A stretch of DNA of 16,074 bases, from the NCBI GenBank assembly GCA_014730295.1, contig WJIN01000148.1:1-16074 (forward strand). Reading direction: 5' to 3'. Source of the stretch: Promethearchaeota archaeon (GTDB lineage Archaea > Asgardarchaeota > Lokiarchaeia > Sigynarchaeales > SOKP01). The number at the start of each line of letters is the position of its first letter. Within the stretch, counting starts at the first letter, position 1. The position numbers were made by a program, and so were the translations under genes. Positions 15,198 through 16,074 of this stretch are shown piece by piece. The notes beneath the pieces were generated by a model. It had not been told where the DNA came from, made no database searches, and saw only the letters and a list, made by a program, of their open reading frames with translations.

Positions 15198-15653
15198 ATG
15201 GCACAGAATATTAAATTCAACTTGGATGAGATTAAAAACATCAAAAAAACTATTAATTCACAAATTACGCAATTTAACGACCTACGAAAATTAGTTCGAA
15301 ACCTAAAATTTATCCCAGTTGATTCTATTTCAACTTACTCCTCAGTGAGTTATAAGTCTATTGATGGAGGAAAGATGGGAAAATCCTTTCATCCCTTTGA
15401 ATTCGATTTTATCATCATAGCTGATTCAATGGAAAATGAATTGATAAGATACTTAGTACCTAAATCTGACTCTCTTACTCCCACAGATTTCATCTATATG
15501 GATCGATTCTCAGAAATCAAACAACTACTTACTTACTTAAATGTTGATTCTATAGTGAAAATTTCCGATTTTCTAATGAATCCAAAAATAGCAATGGAAT
15601 TAACTGAATTTGCATGTATATTTTCGTTCTATTTCCTACTAACTTCAAAGTAA
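15198..15653 (+). CDS. NurA-like nuclease, C-terminally truncated
   Basis: A 151-aa protein. After an N-terminal helix (about 8-38), the segment S51-YKSIDGG-K59 followed by hydrophobic strands (FEFDFIIIADS) matches the first strand of NurA 5'-3' nucleases, in which the Asp of the VDGG/VDGS motif (here D56) is a metal ligand. A later helix, MNPKIAMELTEFACIF, resembles the NurA helix that carries an acidic residue. NurA is normally about 300-400 aa and has further catalytic strands; here the frame stops directly after that helix. The last 104 bp overlap the 3' end of the convergent gene at 15550. NurA works with HerA and Mre11-Rad50 in archaeal DNA-end resection, so a NurA relic divergent from an Mre11/Rad50-like operon is suggestive. 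It may be a broken gene. Family call is moderate. Confidence 0.5.
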   Translation: MAQNIKFNLDEIKNIKKTINSQITQFNDLRKLVRNLKFIPVDSISTYSSVSYKSIDGGKMGKSFHPFEFDFIIIADSMENELIRYLVPKSDSLTPTDFIYMDRFSEIKQLLTYLNVDSIVKISDFLMNPKIAMELTEFACIFSFYFLLTSK

Positions 15654-16071
15654 TGTATTCATTAATTCTAAAAGAATTTAGAAGCTCCTTCTTTAGATGC
15701 TCAAAGAATACGCCACTAGCATTAATAATATTTACGGCATTTTCATATTGATCTTGGGAGTGACCTTCCAATGTATTTGTTAGCACATTTTCGATTATAA
15801 TTAATGTAGGATTTTCAGGAGCCTCGATTACCTCATAATATGAATTGGAGATAATCTCCTCTAAATCATCGAGATTAAGTAAAAATTCGACTAATGAAAC
15901 TTTTCCTAAATATCTAGCTATTAATTTTACACATAAATCAAATCCATAATTTGCACTAATGAAATACTCGGGATCAAGCTCAAATATGTTTTTCTTAATC
16001 ACTTGTTTTAGAATCCTTCGGTCGTGGTATTCGATAATCTGAAGAATCTCTTCAAACGAAAAAAAATTCAT
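15550..16071 (-). CDS. Hypothetical protein, unrecognised; start near right window edge
   Basis: About 173 aa from the ATG at 16071; a TTG directly before it ends at the last base of the window, so a start further upstream cannot be excluded. The content is mixed helix and strand, acidic, with NYGFDLCVKLIARYLGK and ENPTLIIIENVL as the most ordered segments. There is no signal peptide, membrane segment or catalytic motif that I recognise. The extreme C-terminus (about the last 30 residues) is encoded opposite the 3' end of the NurA-like frame, which may mean that one of the two tails was gained by read-through after a rearrangement. The coding quality of the central part is convincing; the function is unknown. 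Confidence 0.65.
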   Translation of the reverse strand: MNFFSFEEILQIIEYHDRRILKQVIKKNIFELDPEYFISANYGFDLCVKLIARYLGKVSLVEFLLNLDDLEEIISNSYYEVIEAPENPTLIIIENVLTNTLEGHSQDQYENAVNIINASGVFFEHLKKELLNSFRINEYITLKLVGNRTKIYMQIQLIPLLFLDSLENRKFSL

Positions 16072-16074
16072 CAA

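Noticed and set aside
1..16074. Genome-wide UGA-to-glycine recoding, prompted by the interrupted zinc ribbon
   Set aside because: TGA ends the PRTase gene at 1308 and the Rad50-like gene at 9293 (1 nt before the next start), and no other in-frame TGA was needed to complete any gene.

Overview
The window is strongly AT-rich and reads as archaeal. The supporting signs are TATA-type promoters (TTTAAATA / TTTATATA, some with an A-rich BRE-like flank) upstream of outward-facing genes, Rad50/Mre11/NurA-type DNA-end-processing genes, and Lys/Ile/Glu/Asn-rich proteins. My best guess is an Asgard (Lokiarchaeia-like) genome. That lineage call is an inference from style and gene content, because no rRNA or other marker gene is present.

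Layout. At the left edge (1-163, minus) is the start of a zinc-ribbon gene with an in-frame TGA. A 320-bp divergent promoter region follows. Then come two plus-strand genes: an SH3-like/ComF-type phosphoribosyltransferase protein (484-1308) and a DprA/Smf-type protein (1362-2261). Convergent to them is one long minus-strand block of six tightly packed genes, read from right to left: a degenerate Mre11-like calcineurin-fold protein (13527-14714), a 1410-aa Rad50/SMC-like ATPase with a transmembrane hairpin at the tip of its coiled coil (9293-13525), a BrxL-like AAA+ protein whose C-terminus is a NYN/PIN-like nuclease domain (6550-9291), a MoxR-type AAA+ ATPase with a four-Cys cluster (5099-6511), a HExxH plus VWA protein of DUF2201-like architecture (3156 to about 5078), and a HEAT/ARM-like solenoid protein with a basic tail (2320-3123). 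The gaps are 1, 1, 38, about 20 and 32 bp, so co-transcription is very likely. A roughly 480-bp regulatory region with a perfect hairpin and divergent TATA boxes separates the block from a C-terminally truncated NurA-like gene (15198-15653, plus). That gene overlaps tail-to-tail with an unrecognised minus-strand gene (15550-16071).

How the genes may work together (inference). The six-gene block has the composition of a multi-ATPase conflict or genome-maintenance system. The Rad50-like and Mre11-like pair would sense or tether DNA ends at the membrane. The Mre11-like partner has lost the recognisable metal-binding motifs, so it is probably a scaffold. The nuclease role may have passed to the NYN domain fused to the BrxL-type (MCM-like) AAA+ ring. 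The MoxR/VWA pair would remodel or activate a partner, and the HEAT-like protein would be an adaptor. No PglX, PglZ, BrxC or BrxA is present in the window, so this is not a recognisable BREX locus. I regard the BrxL-NYN fusion inside a degenerate Mre11/membrane-Rad50/MoxR-VWA operon as the best candidate here for an undescribed system.
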